From NCBI GenBank assembly GCA_051881455.1, contig JBJEPX010000063.1:1-6775 (forward strand): a stretch of 6,775 nt of DNA, read 5' to 3'. Position 1 is the stretch's first letter, and each line of letters begins with the position of its first letter. This document shows, piece after piece, positions 6,225 through 6,775 of this stretch. Made by a program: the position numbers and the translations under genes. Source of the stretch: Fimenecus sp051881455. Its GTDB lineage: Bacteria; Bacillota; Clostridia; Oscillospirales; Acutalibacteraceae. The notes under the pieces were generated by a model that was not told where the DNA came from, did no database searches, and saw nothing but the letters and a program-made list of their open reading frames with translations.

Positions 6225-6635
6225 ATGACAGTTACAGAAAAAGTTGCATATCTTAAAGGCCTTGTTGAGGGCTTAGATTTTGATAAGGACGATAAGAAAA
6301 CAAAGGTTCTCAATGCCGTGCTTGATGTACTTGAAGATCTTGCTCTCACGGTAAGCGACCTTGACGATGAGATGGAGCTTGTCACAGAACAGCTTGACGC
6401 TGTTGACGAGGATCTTGCAGACCTTGAAGAAATCTTCTATGACGAGGCTGAGGACTGCGATTGCTGTGACGACGATATGTATGAGGTTGAGTGCCCCAAC
6501 TGCGGTGAAACAGTTTATTTCGACGAGGATATTATCCTTGACGGCGAGGCTGAATGCCCCAACTGCGGTGAGGTTCTTGAATTCGACTGCGATTGTGACT
6601 GCGACTGCGACGATTGCGGCTGCGAGGACGAATAA
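6225..6635 (+). CDS. CD1247-type protein with zinc ribbon and Cys-Asp tail
   Basis: Resembles a small clostridial family named after C. difficile CD1247, found next to efp; its function is not known. Of 136 residues, 1-70 form an acidic helical domain (KVAYLKGLVEGLDFD near 6-20, then heptad-like leucines to about 67, possibly a coiled coil). A zinc ribbon follows, with two CPNCGE knuckles at Cys90/Cys93 and Cys111/Cys114. Around it are extra cysteines at 78, 80 and 81, and a C-terminal tail alternating Cys and Asp (122, 124, 126, 128, 131, 133): 13 cysteines in all. The two knuckles share an identical 17-base stretch (6492-6508 and 6555-6571). The ATG has AAGGAGG (6209-6215) 9 bases upstream. 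It is the last gene of the efp operon, ending 25 bases before a terminator. A role in metal handling or translation is only speculation. Confidence 0.8.
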   Translation: MTVTEKVAYLKGLVEGLDFDKDDKKTKVLNAVLDVLEDLALTVSDLDDEMELVTEQLDAVDEDLADLEEIFYDEAEDCDCCDDDMYEVECPNCGETVYFDEDIILDGEAECPNCGEVLEFDCDCDCDCDDCGCEDE

Positions 6636-6660
6636 TTCTCAAAAGTTAATTTAAGCAGTT

Positions 6661-6690
6661 TTCCCCCTCTTACGAGGGGGAATTTTGTTT
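6661..6690 (+). terminator. Intrinsic terminator of the efp operon
   Basis: A 9-bp perfect stem TTCCCCCTC/GAGGGGGAA (6661-6669 and 6674-6682) with loop TTAC is followed by TTTTGTTTT. Its place 25 bases after the CD1247-like stop codon fits termination of the efp operon. The stem sequence resembles the CCTCCCTC hairpin at 93-112. Confidence 0.88.
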
Positions 6691-6692
6691 TA

Positions 6693-6728
6693 ATGAATAA
6701 TGAAAAACGAAAAATGAATAATTGAAAG
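6693..6728. repeat. A-rich intergenic repeat-like tract
   Basis: This tract of GAAAAA/GAATAA units contains a 19-base stretch (6710-6728) that matches 265-283 near the left end of the window at 16 of 19 positions. In both places it follows a CCCTC-type hairpin. It may be a dispersed intergenic repeat or simply low-complexity DNA. Confidence 0.35.
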
Positions 6729-6775
6729 TTGTACAATAAAAATGGACTGTTCAAAGAGTGAAAATATGGTAAAAT

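Noticed and set aside
6766..6775. ATGGTAAAAT at the right edge, as the start of a new gene or as an extended -10 box (TGGTAAAAT)
   Set aside because: No clear ribosome binding site precedes the ATG, no -35 box matches, and the window ends before either reading can be tested.

Overview
The window looks like chromosomal DNA from an anaerobic Firmicute of the class Clostridia, probably a gut or rumen lineage near Oscillospiraceae/Ruminococcaceae. This is inferred from strong GGAGG-type ribosome binding sites, a MecA-type adaptor, an EF-P with the Bacillus-type KPGKGAAF loop, and a CD1247-type zinc-ribbon protein placed directly behind efp. The GC content is moderate, and the intergenic A-rich tracts and CCCTC hairpins resemble those of such genomes. 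No taxonomic search was possible.

Layout: (1) Positions 1-365 hold no gene. They contain hairpin-forming, repeat-like DNA, then an A-rich tract, then a good promoter. (2) rpe (381-1064, +) encodes ribulose-phosphate 3-epimerase. Its end overlaps the end of a convergent, short mecA-like gene (1054-1569, -), which has its own minus-strand promoter. (3) A tightly packed plus-strand operon (1664-5560) encodes RnfD-like, RnfE-like and RnfA-like membrane proteins, translationally coupled by 8- and 4-base overlaps. They are followed after 9 bases by a membrane-anchored protein with a DUF4015-type putative glycoside hydrolase domain. (4) efp (5643-6200) and a CD1247-like zinc-ribbon gene (6225-6635) form a second operon. 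It has a sigma-A type promoter containing a near-perfect palindrome, and it ends at a clear intrinsic terminator (6661-6690).

The most unusual content is the Rnf-like operon. The D, E and A subunits are recognisable along their length and keep the order D-E-A of canonical rnfCDGEAB operons, but rnfC, rnfG and rnfB are absent here. By hand alignment, three of the four cysteines that hold the intramembrane iron-sulfur cluster between RnfA and RnfE are replaced (Ser, Thr, Ser), and the flavinylation motif of RnfD reads SGNT instead of SGAT. The D-like protein has gained an acidic tail of about 80 residues, and the E-like protein a tail of about 137 residues with a strongly basic block. These tails could bind each other in the cytosol. 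All three frames are intact and coupled, so the set looks maintained rather than decaying. I infer a repurposed Rnf core, perhaps working with the cell-surface protein encoded behind it; its function is unknown.

The other genes are housekeeping: Rpe in the pentose phosphate pathway, a ClpC adaptor-like protein, and EF-P for translation of polyproline stretches.
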